Part shown: in pieces, positions 38,010 to 47,177 of the stretch
Position numbering within the stretch: position 1 is the first letter of the stretch
Layout of the letters: every line of letters begins with the position of its first letter
Source: Aurantiochytrium sp. KH105
Lineage: Eukaryota > Sar > Bigyra > Thraustochytrida > Thraustochytriidae
Direction: 5' to 3'
NCBI GenBank assembly: GCA_003116975.1
Contig: BGKB01000007.1
Coordinates: forward strand, 434,001 to 498,000
Length of the DNA: 64,000 bases
Notes under the pieces: model-generated
What the model was told of the DNA's origin: nothing
The model's input: only the letters and a program-made list of their open reading frames with translations
Database searches by the model: none
Position numbers and translations under genes: made by a program

Positions 38010-40859
38010 TCAGGGCTCTTGCCGAAGCTTACGATACCACTTGGGAAGCGGGATGCCTTGGTCGTCCTCCCTATGCAAGACGAAAGTCGACGACTCCACA
38101 CTACCTACGCTGAGGGTGCTACGTCCAAGGGCATCGGGCATGTCGACCTCTTGAATCGTATCGTCGTCATTGTTGTTGTCATGAAATAGCATGCCTTGAC
38201 CGCTGAGAGCGCTCGCTCCTGCATCCACGACAAACGCATCGACGTCGTCGTCTTCTTCTTCGTCATCGTCGTCGTCACCATCTCCACCATCCTTGTCATA
38301 CTCTTGATCGTTTCCCTCTTGTCCCTTCTGCTTGCCATCATCATCCACGTCATCATCGTCGTCGTCATCGTCGTCGTTGACGTGCACCAGGAGGCCTCGG
38401 AACGGGTCGGTCTCACGGCCACGCGCGTGTTTTGCCATGCCCGGCAACGGTGCTGACTGCGGGCTTCGGCGACTTGCAGATTTTGGATCCCCGCGACCCT
38501 GCGTCGCTGTCAGACTTGCGAGCGTCGGCGAGAAATGACCTCGGGAAGAGGCGGCGCCCCGGCCGCCGCCTGCGCCTTGCAGACGCGGAATGGCGCGCTC
38601 GAGAATGCGTCGATCACTGAGAACACGCTGCAAATCGGCATGGAGGCCATCGCGCGTCGCTTCGACCTTGGCAAGCTCTGCGCGAAGGGCCTGAAGAGAG
38701 GTCTGCAGCTCGCGCGCCTCACGATGCGCACGTTCGAGTGCATTGTCTCTGTCCATGAGCTTCTCCAAAAGATATGCCTGCGGTTGCGTGGCGCTGGCGG
38801 CAACATCAGCCGCAGCATGTGCTTCGGCCTGAGTCGAACGCAGCGCCGCTTCGAGCTCTCGCGCGTGCCGCTTCGAAGCCTCTAATTCCCGCTCAGTCCG
38901 CACAAGCTTTTCTGCGAGCAGTACACTTTGCTGCACACGTCGCTGCGCAGCAATGGGCAACTGGGCCGAGAACCGCGACGCCGCCGCGGACGCATTGGCA
39001 ACCATGCCTTTCGTGTTTTCGCTCTGTGCATCGAATGCGAGTTTTGCGTCGCCTGCTGCTGGCGCAGCCGTCTCTTCGCGAGGCTCTTCGACAACTTCAG
39101 CGCGTAACTTGGCCTGCTCCACCACGGCGGCATCGAGCTCGAGTTCAAGGGCCTCGTAAGCGTGAACCTTTTCTTCGAGCGTGGCGATGCGCGCGGTGCG
39201 TTCCACTATTGTCTTGGCTGTCGATGACTCGAGCGCGGCAAAGTCGTCGCGAAGAATGTCAAATTTGCTCCTGAGCATCTCGTTTTCGATCTCGAGCTTG
39301 CGCAAGGCGGCCATCTTGGCGTCCACCGTCGCACTCAACGTCTCAATCTCAAAAACGCGGCGGTTCAGCTCGCCGCGAGCACGCGCTAGCGCCGCCTCAT
39401 TCGAGGCGTCCTTAGTGGCCAGCTCTACGCGTGCCTCGTCGAGGGCGGTTTGCGCATCGCTCAATTGGGCGCGCAAATGCCCCGCATCAACAATGGCCTC
39501 CTCACGGGCCGCGCGCATGGCTCGCGCTTCCCGTTCGGCCGTTTCGAGCTGGACTTCTTTGAGCTGTGCAATTTGTTTATTGTGTTCATTGCGCATCGCA
39601 TCGACCTCGCGCGAAAGTCGCTCCTCGTATTCGGAACGCGCTTGCTGCAAGCCCTCGTGCAGGTGCTCACGAGCTTCATCGAGACGAACTTGGAGCGACT
39701 GCACGCGGTCCTGCTCACGCCCAAGCTCGCTAGTGAGACGGGCGGCCTCAAGTTTGCGCGCGTCAGCCTCTCGGGCCAGATAGTTCTTGTCTTGTTTCAC
39801 AAGCTCGAGGTCACGAAGAGCGTGTTCGAGCTCGCTCGCCTTGAGCGCGAGCGTCTGCTGTGTTGCCTCGCCGTGCGCGACGGCCCCGTTCCCAACTTGA
39901 CGTGCCTGTGCAAGTTCACGCTCCAAGTCAGAAATGCGCGCACGCAGGGCCCCGGTTCGCTCGCTGTCTTCGCGCACCTTGTCGAGTTGGCGGAGGGCTT
40001 CGAGATGCTTGTCCTTGAACTGCGTGGCTTCATCCTGCGCTCGGGCAAGATCACTCTCGAGTTCGCGCGCACGCGCCTGCAGACGGGCCCGCTCGCTCTC
40101 GAGTCTGGCCTCGGCACTTTCGGTCCGGGCTTCGAGCGCTGTCTTGGCGGCAATCGCACGCTCCTGCTGCGTAGTCGCCTCGGCAAGCTGCGCGCGCAGA
40201 GAGGCTGTGAGCTCGAAAACCTTGACGAGCACAAGTTCGCGGACGGTGAGCTCGTCCTCGGAAAGTTTTTGCAGCTGCTCGTACTGGGACGCAGAACATT
40301 GGATCCCACCGGCAAAGTCTGCGCGACTGGCGTCGAGTCTGCGCCGAAGCTCGGGAAGCCCGCGCTCCGCCGACTGCACACGTTCTTTGAGCGTACGGAC
40401 TTGGGCTTCGTACCGTCGTGCAGTTTCGCGAAGGCGCTGCGCGGCACTCTGCTCCATGCGTTTGAAGTTGACCTCGAGCAGGCGCTTCTCGTAGCGCACG
40501 GCCTCGAGCTCCTCGAGCAAAAGGTCCTGGGCTCTGTCGCCTGCTGCGAGGCCGCTTACGTTCCCGGCTCTACGAAGCGGCGTGGCCGCGAGCTCATCGT
40601 CTTCGAACAGGCTCGACCGCAGCGAGACCGATATCGACGCCGGCGACGACGTCGACGCCAACGGCGACTCGAGCAGCGCGCTGCGCGAGGTCGCCGACAC
40701 GTTGAGGACCGCTTCGAGCATCTCCTCGGAGAGCCCGATCCGTTCGCGCAGAAGCGACTGGACCGCCGCCGTGGTCTCGTCCGCGCGTCCTCTTTCTGCC
40801 CCGGCCCTCGCGCCCCCTTCGCCGCCGCCCGCCGCGGCAGCCGCCGTCGCCGCCGCCAT
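38010..40859 (-). CDS. PIBF1: PIBF1/CEP90-like centriolar satellite coiled-coil protein
   Basis: 949 residues starting at MAAAT (frame open a little upstream). Nearly all is coiled coil from residue ~120 to ~770. Two segments match PIBF1/CEP90 in the same order: RRLDASRADFAGGIQCSASQYEQLQKLSEDELTVRELVLVKVFEL-like sequence at ~170-215 (PIBF1: [28 protein letters not shown]), and near the C-terminus the helix starting RIATLEEKVHAYEALELELD, followed by PIAAQRRVQQSVLLAEKL and QPQAYLLEKLMDRD (PIBF1: TTAKRRLKQSVHLARRV, QPYRYLIESVRQRD). PIBF1 acts at centriolar satellites and distal appendages in cilium assembly and spindle-pole integrity. The tail is unusually acidic (DDDDDDDDVDDDG, DDDDDEEEDDDVDAF) and has no counterpart in animals. 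The gene diverges from CENP-W with 350 bp between starts. Confidence 0.87.
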   Translation of the reverse strand: MAAATAAAAAGGGEGGARAGAERGRADETTAAVQSLLRERIGLSEEMLEAVLNVSATSRSALLESPLASTSSPASISVSLRSSLFEDDELAATPLRRAGNVSGLAAGDRAQDLLLEELEAVRYEKRLLEVNFKRMEQSAAQRLRETARRYEAQVRTLKERVQSAERGLPELRRRLDASRADFAGGIQCSASQYEQLQKLSEDELTVRELVLVKVFELTASLRAQLAEATTQQERAIAAKTALEARTESAEARLESERARLQARARELESDLARAQDEATQFKDKHLEALRQLDKVREDSERTGALRARISDLERELAQARQVGNGAVAHGEATQQTLALKASELEHALRDLELVKQDKNYLAREADARKLEAARLTSELGREQDRVQSLQVRLDEAREHLHEGLQQARSEYEERLSREVDAMRNEHNKQIAQLKEVQLETAEREARAMRAAREEAIVDAGHLRAQLSDAQTALDEARVELATKDASNEAALARARGELNRRVFEIETLSATVDAKMAALRKLEIENEMLRSKFDILRDDFAALESSTAKTIVERTARIATLEEKVHAYEALELELDAAVVEQAKLRAEVVEEPREETAAPAAGDAKLAFDAQSENTKGMVANASAAASRFSAQLPIAAQRRVQQSVLLAEKLVRTERELEASKRHARELEAALRSTQAEAHAAADVAASATQPQAYLLEKLMDRDNALERAHREARELQTSLQALRAELAKVEATRDGLHADLQRVLSDRRILERAIPRLQGAGGGRGAASSRGHFSPTLASLTATQGRGDPKSASRRSPQSAPLPGMAKHARGRETDPFRGLLVHVNDDDDDDDDDVDDDGKQKGQEGNDQEYDKDGGDGDDDDDEEEDDDVDAFVVDAGASALSGQGMLFHDNNNDDDTIQEVDMPDALGRSTLSVGSVESSTFVLHREDDQGIPLPKWYRKLRQEP

Positions 40860-41209
40860 CGCGCGCGCGGGCGCTCGCGGTTTGGCGTTTTCTACGCGGC
40901 CTTGGACTTGCGCCTTCTCGTCGCTTCTTGCAACGAGGGAAAAAATCGCCGGCAAGGCAAAGGCGAAGCGAAGCAAAGCAAGAGCAAGCAGGTCGCCAGG
41001 CAAACAAACACACAAGCAACCAGCGCAACCGTCGCGCGCGCGAGCGAGCGAGCGAGCGACGCGAGGCCGCGAGGAAGCGCGCGAGGGGCCCGCGGGGAAG
41101 TCGCGCGCACTGCGCCCGAGGCGCAGAAGCGGCGGCGCGGCGGACGCTTACGCTGCTGGAGCCGCGGGCGAAGAGCGGGTAAGGGGAGTGAGTCGGGTCG
41201 GCCAGGGCG

Positions 41210-41633
41210 ATGGCCAAACCGCCTCGAGCAGCCGTGCGCAAGATCTTGCGGCACCACGAACCCACCGTGCGCGTGGGGGAGAGCGTGGATCTCATGGTGA
41301 GTAAAGTGAAGAGAGAAAGCTCAAAGGTAAAGGAAATAGACGAATTACGCAAATGTGAGACAGCAGCAAGCTCACGACGACTGATTCATTTTCGCAGGTT
41401 TACGTCAACTATCTCATGTTTCTGCGCAGACTCGCAGAGGAAGCCGCCGTGGAGGCCTCAAACGAAGGCGGAAAGCGCGTAGAGGATCAAGATGTGGAAA
41501 GTGCTGTACAGGTACGTGATGATCAACCCCCAATGCTTGTTTCCGTTTTAGTGCTGCTTTTCAAAACATATGACGCTGACGATGACTGCTTGATTGATGT
41601 ACGCAGAGAGTTCTTGACGAATTCAGAGGATAG
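41210..41633 (+). CDS. CENPW: CENP-W, histone-fold kinetochore protein, three exons
   Basis: Exons 41210-41296, 41398-41511 and 41607-41633; introns of 101 nt (GTGAGT...CGCAG) and 95 nt (GTACGT...CGCAG), both phase 0. The product is 75 residues. It has a basic N-terminus (AKPPRAAVRKILRHHEP) and one histone fold. The core reads ESVDLMVYVNYLMFLRRLAEEAAVEA, then EDQDVESAVQRVLDEFRG. CENP-W has LVHLNCLLFVHRLAEESRTNA and INKEHVLAAAKVILKKSRG in the same positions. CENP-W pairs with CENP-T in the inner kinetochore and binds centromeric DNA. No single frame shows it, because no exon exceeds 114 nt. It diverges from PIBF1, so two division/centriole genes share one promoter region. Confidence 0.85.
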
Positions 41634-42929
41634 AGATTTTGTCATATCCGCCAAGAGCTGCAGCTTTGTTCTTGCGCCTCTTGCGCCAGTTTCTTCCCTC
41701 TCTTTCTTTGTATTTTGTTATTGTTCAGATCAGCCCCCTGCGACTGTATTGATATGTATACTCTATGTTTCGTGTTTGTCCCCCTCATCAGGCTACTACA
41801 CATCCTTTCTGACCTTGTTCCTCGCTTTTGATAGCCTGTTACGAACGAAAGATTTCTTTTCTTATGCCAAACAATAAAGTAAAAAAGCGTTCATCGCCTC
41901 ATCCGCCAAGCTTCATGCGTGTGTATGCATGCAACAGTCACACCCGCTACCGCTGCTGCAGCTGCTGCCGCACCGGCTGCAGTCTGCGTCTCAAGTTCGT
42001 GTCTCGAGGTGTCGAAGAAGCCGCGCCGACACCGTAATTTTTGGAATGAGCGGCAGGATTTGTCGGCGGAACGCATCGCCATGGCGCGGGCTATTGCCGA
42101 CGCCGCGGCGCATGAGGCGCCGGTCGTCAGTGCAATGATGATGGCCGATTCGTCAAGTTGCTCGGTCTTTGTACCTGCATGTACGACCTCACCGGGCCTC
42201 GTGGACCATACGGCCAGGAACCAACTCATTCATGGTGGGCCCCCAAACTAGCGCAGCAGGCAGTTGAACGGAAAAGACCACGACGATCCATCCCAGTTCC
42301 CTGGCGTCCTGATCGTGATGCGACCTGCTGCTGCTCTAATCTCATTTCATCTCATCTAGCCAAAAATCTAATCTAATCTAGTCTGATCAAATCTGATCCG
42401 CGCCTGGGAATTGCGTTGATGAAATGACGAGCGCAGAGTCGCGCTGCCACACTGCGCAAGGATCGGCCGCCAAGTAGACTTTCGCGACTTGCACTTGTCA
42501 CCGGCCGGGCTTGACTGACTGTGAGCAAGCACTTCATTTCCTCATTTGGCCGCCGGCGCGGGGGAGGAGGGCGATAGAAAGTCGAACGCAGGCGCTCTGC
42601 AGCGGCTCGAGCAAACCGGGCTCGAGCGGACCGGGCTGCGACGCGGGCGGCGTGGCTGCCAGCCTGCGAGCCTGCGAAAGCGCGCGAGCTCGGCCTGCTG
42701 AAGCGCGGGGACCCGCGCCGAGGGAGGGAGGGAAGGCGGCGGGGCCGAGGCCGCGGCCTGCAGGACTGCGTTGACCAGGAGCGAACGCGAGGCCCCGCGA
42801 CGCGACGCGGGGCGGGGCGTGGCGAGGCGAGGAGACAAGCAGCCCCTCGCCCGACAGAATCTCTTTAGGTTCGCGCGTCGTTTAATCGTACGTTCCTTTG
42901 TTCATTCTTGCCGCTGCTGCAGCACGAGG
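41634..42929. other. Spacer of uncertain content between CENP-W and the next gene
   Basis: 1.3 kb. A plus-strand frame at 41919-42251 (Ala-rich start, then RRHRNFWNERQDLSAERIAMARAIADAA) has a somewhat protein-like middle but no recognised family; the minus strand is also open there. I do not call a gene. About 42340-42395 is a CTAATCT/ATCTCATCT-type repeat; 42560-42850 is GC-rich promoter-like sequence before the ATG at 42930. Confidence 0.4.
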
Positions 42930-44624
42930 ATGGACGGGGGCCTCAGTGACCTCGACGCAAATCTTGACGGTGACTTCTTGGAATGGGTCCAGGAGCATGG
43001 CAACCTTTTCCGCGATGAGGACACCAAGTCCGAGGAAGATAGAATGCAAAGTGCCGATGCTTTCCCTTCTCTTGCTGCAGGGCTCGAGCAGTGGGCTCAA
43101 GACGTCGAAGATTCTAGCGGCCTGAAAGACACATTTACACAACAACATCACAGCGTTGATACAATGCCAACGGGCCATCATCCACGATCACTGAAACGAG
43201 CCTCAAGCTCTACTTCGGACCGAGCTTCAAATGCATCTGGATCTGAGCAGAAACGTCCGGCAAGGGCATCTAAACATCGAGCGACAGCAAAAGGGAAATA
43301 CAAGAGAAACTTACAGCGCGAGGATGACGTGGATGATAGCGTTGATGGGGAGACGCAGCGGCAACGACGGAAAAGAGGGCCTGAAAAGACGAGCAAATTC
43401 CCGCAGATCCCGAATTCTCTCGCCCCGACGAGCCGACGAAGCTCGAGCTCAAACTCAAGCTCCCAAAGCGTGTCGTCTACATCGAATTATGCAGCTTACT
43501 TAACGTCAGACTCGTCGCAGCACGCGGAGCGAGACAAGGCTGGAAAAAGGGTATCCGTTAATTCATCCAGCGGACAAATGACCGGCTTTTCAAACGCCTG
43601 CGTCCCACCATCGTATTCCAAGACGTCTCGAGCTTCGGAAGCGAACGCCACGGTGTTCGAGGACCAACTTTCTGCAGAAGGCCCATACACTTTTTCAAAG
43701 TCAGGCTCCGCTTCCGGAACGACCACGGAGTCGGCCAGTGGGGCATCTGCATTTGATAATGGTTATCATTCCTCTATGAAGAGTCGGCCACGGCAGCAGT
43801 GGTCTGAAGATCAGGGGGGGTCACATGGATCGTACTCTTCGCAGTGGCGATCACAATCGTCAAAGCAAACGCAGCATCGTGGTTACCCCGCTCGAGCCTC
43901 CGAGCGCGCCACTCTTCTCGAACGAATCAAGACGTTGCAGGCGGAAAAAGAGGTTTTATTAGCAAAGTTTGAGGCCACCCCGACGCGCTGCACCTCATCT
44001 CAAGACGCGCTCGATGCCCTCCGCGAACTAGGCGCCCAGAGGGCTCAAAGATCCGACATTGACGCGTACATGTCGCGCTTCATGCAGCTGGGATCATCAT
44101 GGGATGGAACCCTTTCACAAATGAGTGCACTTGAGAAGAATCTGGAGCCGAGCGCCATTCTCAAGATGTTTCTATGGGCTCTTTTGCAGAACGAGTCCTT
44201 TTTTGCCCCATCGAGATCGAGATCGCGCTCTGCGTCCCGCAGAGGCGCGGCGCGTACGGATCGCGATAGCGAAAGCACCGAGCAAGCGGCGCCCGAGGAA
44301 GGGATGCCTTGGCAAATGCTTTGCAACGCTCTTGAAATGGATCTCAGCCGCAAAGGAGCCAAGTTCCATGAAATGCGCCGAAAGGCGAAATCGCTGGCTT
44401 CCCAGTTGTGGCTCGCCAAATCGAGACTTCGTATGTTACACGAGACGATCGTGACGAGTCGCAATGGGGTCGATCGCAAGTGTTCGTCGTTGCTTGAATC
44501 TCTCCCTGAAAAGGACTGCATCATGTTGCTCGAGCGCGTCGAGGCTGGAACAGGTCGACCACTTGATTCGCAAGCGCCGAGCAATTTTTTCTCGTCGATT
44601 TCACCCTGGAACAGTGAGTCATAA
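42930..44624 (+). CDS. Uncharacterised nuclear-like protein with helical C-terminus
   Basis: 564 residues from the ATG at 42930, where an acidic, ordered-looking N-terminus begins (MDGGLSDLDANLDGDFLEWVQEHGNLF). Residues ~80-330 are Ser/Thr/Gln-rich and disordered, with two basic clusters (KHRATAKGKYKRN and QRQRRKRGPEK) that could be nuclear localisation signals. A leucine-zipper-like helix at ~325-350 (RATLLERIKTLQAEKEVLLAKFEA) is followed by a helical domain to ~555 with regular Leu/Met spacing (ILKMFLWALLQNESFF; LSRKGAKFHEMRRKAKSLASQLWLAKSRLRML). The arrangement recalls bZIP-type regulators of stramenopiles, but the canonical N-x7-R basic motif is not evident. Function unknown; transcriptional regulator is a guess. 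Confidence 0.6.
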   Translation: MDGGLSDLDANLDGDFLEWVQEHGNLFRDEDTKSEEDRMQSADAFPSLAAGLEQWAQDVEDSSGLKDTFTQQHHSVDTMPTGHHPRSLKRASSSTSDRASNASGSEQKRPARASKHRATAKGKYKRNLQREDDVDDSVDGETQRQRRKRGPEKTSKFPQIPNSLAPTSRRSSSSNSSSQSVSSTSNYAAYLTSDSSQHAERDKAGKRVSVNSSSGQMTGFSNACVPPSYSKTSRASEANATVFEDQLSAEGPYTFSKSGSASGTTTESASGASAFDNGYHSSMKSRPRQQWSEDQGGSHGSYSSQWRSQSSKQTQHRGYPARASERATLLERIKTLQAEKEVLLAKFEATPTRCTSSQDALDALRELGAQRAQRSDIDAYMSRFMQLGSSWDGTLSQMSALEKNLEPSAILKMFLWALLQNESFFAPSRSRSRSASRRGAARTDRDSESTEQAAPEEGMPWQMLCNALEMDLSRKGAKFHEMRRKAKSLASQLWLAKSRLRMLHETIVTSRNGVDRKCSSLLESLPEKDCIMLLERVEAGTGRPLDSQAPSNFFSSISPWNSES

Positions 44625-45498
44625 TTTGTCCCTGACACAATCGACAAATACGATGACGAAGAGCAGCAACAGCAGGAGGAGGAACAAGAAGATGCGTTTG
44701 AGCGGAGAAGCAGCTGTTCGCCCGATGCGCGAGCACGCGCACACATCAATCGAGGTTTGTTGTAGTTGTTTACGTCGGTCCACACGCACTTATGCATACA
44801 CCCCCGTCGCCCTTGTCCGGAGTATTAAAATTAAATTGCCATTGTCTTGGCGTGAGATGCACATTTTCACAGCAATCTCAGCCATCAAAAGCCCCGCCCG
44901 GGCTGAAGCACACACTCCTTTCCATTTTGAAATAATATTTGCATGACTTTTGAATTACACGTTTTCTTATGTAAAGGGGCAATCTGCGCATTATTCAAGC
45001 TATGGTAGCAGACGCCGTATGCTTAGAATGAAAGCGAGGCAGGACCTTACTTTAGACTAGTTTGTTCGTCATGACCGAGCAGGAAAGAAGGCAAAGACAT
45101 TCTCTAATGCTTTAGATAGAAATGGAACCCCAGAAGAGGGCATGCTCACGAGCAGCCTGCCTCTGCATGTCGACGGCGATGACATGACTGCGATGGACCG
45201 CAGCAGCAACCTTACGTATCTTGATCCTCTTTCGAGTCGCTGCTACAATAATCGACTTGTGACCTTGGCACGTACACATGCACTGCTGCATTCTCTCGCT
45301 GGGCTAACCAGGGTTGGGCAGGGCTGGGCCAGGCTGTCCTGTCTTGCTTTATCCTGTCCTGTCCTGTCCTGTCCTGTCGTGTTGTGTTGCCCTGGCTGGG
45401 CGGGGTCCTTCTTTTCATTTCCTATTTTTGATAAAGGGGGGGAGAGCAATATAAAGAATTACACGCACATACACACAAGACCACGGCCGTGATAATGT
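44625..45498. other. Convergent spacer with (TCCTG)n
   Basis: 874 bp between the stops of the uncharacterised gene and the GH43 gene. AT-richer than average (44820-44960) with no gene seen. A TCCTG pentanucleotide repeat lies at about 45352-45378 within a region rich in GGGCT/CCTGG words. Confidence 0.5.
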
Positions 45499-46581
45499 TC
45501 AAAGAAACTCAAACCAATCAAAGTGCGCGCGTCCCGTTGCTTGGTCGCGTTCTTCAATCACGCCAAAAAGCTTGGGAGACGATTTACGGACTTGACGGTT
45601 GGGTGAATGAAGAGCCATGATAAGGAGCGAATGGGAGGACGGCGCAAATGCCGAACTAGAGCTCCCAGTGCTGCGCTGCAGCCCGACCCTTGCGAGCATG
45701 GCGTGGCCTCCATCACGCTGAAAGAGAGGCGAGGCATCGTGCACCCAGGGTCCTTTGAGCTTTCCGCTCGAAGAGCGAGCGATGCCGACGCAGTAGTTGT
45801 CGTTGCGGCCCCTAGAGGACCAGAGCATGATCAGTTCCCCGGTCGACGCGCACCGGTGCATGAAAGGCCCATCTGTGATGTAGTTGCCTTGGCGCGAGGT
45901 CGAAGAAGAGTTGAAGCTTTTGCACCATGATGCCTGCGACGCTGAAAAGAGCGTAAACGGGGCCGCGGCAGCTTGCGCAAGCGCAGGGGAAAGGCGCATC
46001 GCGCACATTTCGCCGTCACCCACCTGGGTCCATTCTCTACAAAAGACCATGTATGGAATGCCGTCTTCCACATGAAGCGTGCCATCGAGGCATGACCAGG
46101 AAGGCGGTGTCGTCGGCCCGCTGGTGATGGGCACAAAGGGCCCTTCGGGTCGTGCGCCTGGCGACTCGAGGACAACAACGCCGCGCTCGTTGGGCTTGCC
46201 CGATTTTTTCATGGTTGCAAACATGATGAGACGTCCGCGGTAGACGTACACCTCGGGCGCCCAGAACTGCGTGTCTGCCCAAAAGCCCTCGGGCCTTCGA
46301 AAGGCTGGAAACGGGCCCTCCCAAGTCTCCAGGTCCTCGCTGCAATAGCAGTTGAAGCCGATACCCGGAAACTCCGAGTACGGATTGCCCACGTTATCCG
46401 GCGGTTTATCCGTGGTCCCGTACAGCCAGAACAGCTTGCCGTTCTTGCGAGCAGCGTCGAGCCCGGCTGGAAGTGCATCCTTGCTCGCCAGCGGGCCTGA
46501 CCCGGGCGCGCCAGCGTCCTCAACGTCGCGAAGCGAGACCAGATAGGGGTCTCGCATCCAGAGGTCGCGCAGGCGACGCAT
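45499..46581 (-). CDS. Glycoside hydrolase family 43 enzyme (bacterial-type)
   Basis: 360 residues covering a whole five-bladed propeller. Family blocks: WMRDPYLVSL with the catalytic-base Asp; FPAFRRPEGFWADTQFWAPEVYVYRGRLIMFAT; SCLDGTLHVEDGIPYMVFCREW (pKa-tuning Asp); DGEMCAMRLSP; YITDGPFMHR (acid-region motif, with the TDGPF form rather than EGP); LIMLWSSRG, GIARSSSGKLKGPW and RDGGHAMLA, then LIMALHSPNR. These are typical of a bacterial GH43 subfamily that attacks arabinose- or xylose-containing glycans. There is no signal peptide at the chosen ATG, so either the enzyme is intracellular or a secretion exon was missed. A Ser-rich break (RSTGSSSSAFAPSSHS) interrupts the last blade. Such a gene in a protist suggests old transfer from bacteria. 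Confidence 0.9.
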   Translation of the reverse strand: MRRLRDLWMRDPYLVSLRDVEDAGAPGSGPLASKDALPAGLDAARKNGKLFWLYGTTDKPPDNVGNPYSEFPGIGFNCYCSEDLETWEGPFPAFRRPEGFWADTQFWAPEVYVYRGRLIMFATMKKSGKPNERGVVVLESPGARPEGPFVPITSGPTTPPSWSCLDGTLHVEDGIPYMVFCREWTQVGDGEMCAMRLSPALAQAAAAPFTLFSASQASWCKSFNSSSTSRQGNYITDGPFMHRCASTGELIMLWSSRGRNDNYCVGIARSSSGKLKGPWVHDASPLFQRDGGHAMLARVGLQRSTGSSSSAFAPSSHSLLIMALHSPNRQVRKSSPKLFGVIEERDQATGRAHFDWFEFL

Positions 46582-47177
46582 CTTTTCTCCCTTTTCCGAA
46601 GCCAGGCGGCGCCCTGAGCTCGCAGCTGCGAGCAGAGCTTGCGTGCCGTGCGTGCGTGCGTGTGCGCCGCAGCCCCGGGACCTCCGGGCCGCGCAAACCT
46701 GAAGCCTGCGCGTCGCACCGGCACGGCCCTTTGCTGATCTGTCTAAGAATTTTTCCCAAACCTATACATCAGGGTCATCCTGATCGAGTGTGAAGTGGGG
46801 ATTCAGGCCTTTTGCAGCCCGAGCAGCCAGACCAAAGTCCGAGGGCAATGTCTTTTGCTACTCGCTGTACCCATTCATAGTCGAGCATGACATGGCAATT
46901 TTAATGGCACGGCATAGCATTGCGTTGGTTTCAGTAATTAGACACGGAGAAGACTGCTTCAAGTTGCAAAAGAAAAAGAAGTGATGAAAAGGAAGGAAAG
47001 AATAAACAAAAGAGTTGTGGGCGCGGCGGGAGGCTCGAAAGACATGAAAGAAGCAACGTAAAGTAAGCAAATCAAGCGAATGAATCAGGCAAATCGAGCA
47101 AAATGTGGGTTTCCGTATTTCGTTTCGTTCCTATGATACCACTACAACACAACACCAGTAAACCGCTGAGGCTACGC
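46582..47177. other. Spacer between the zinc-binding protein gene and the GH43 gene
   Basis: 596 bp, both neighbours on the minus strand. It contains the GH43 promoter and the 3' side of the Cys/His-rich gene (A-rich 46960-47060). No signal peptide exon for GH43 is obvious in the 230 bp above its ATG. Confidence 0.45.

Noticed and set aside
39450..41300. Plus-strand open frame of 616 codons
   Set aside because: Antisense of the PIBF1 coiled coil; no conserved features of its own.
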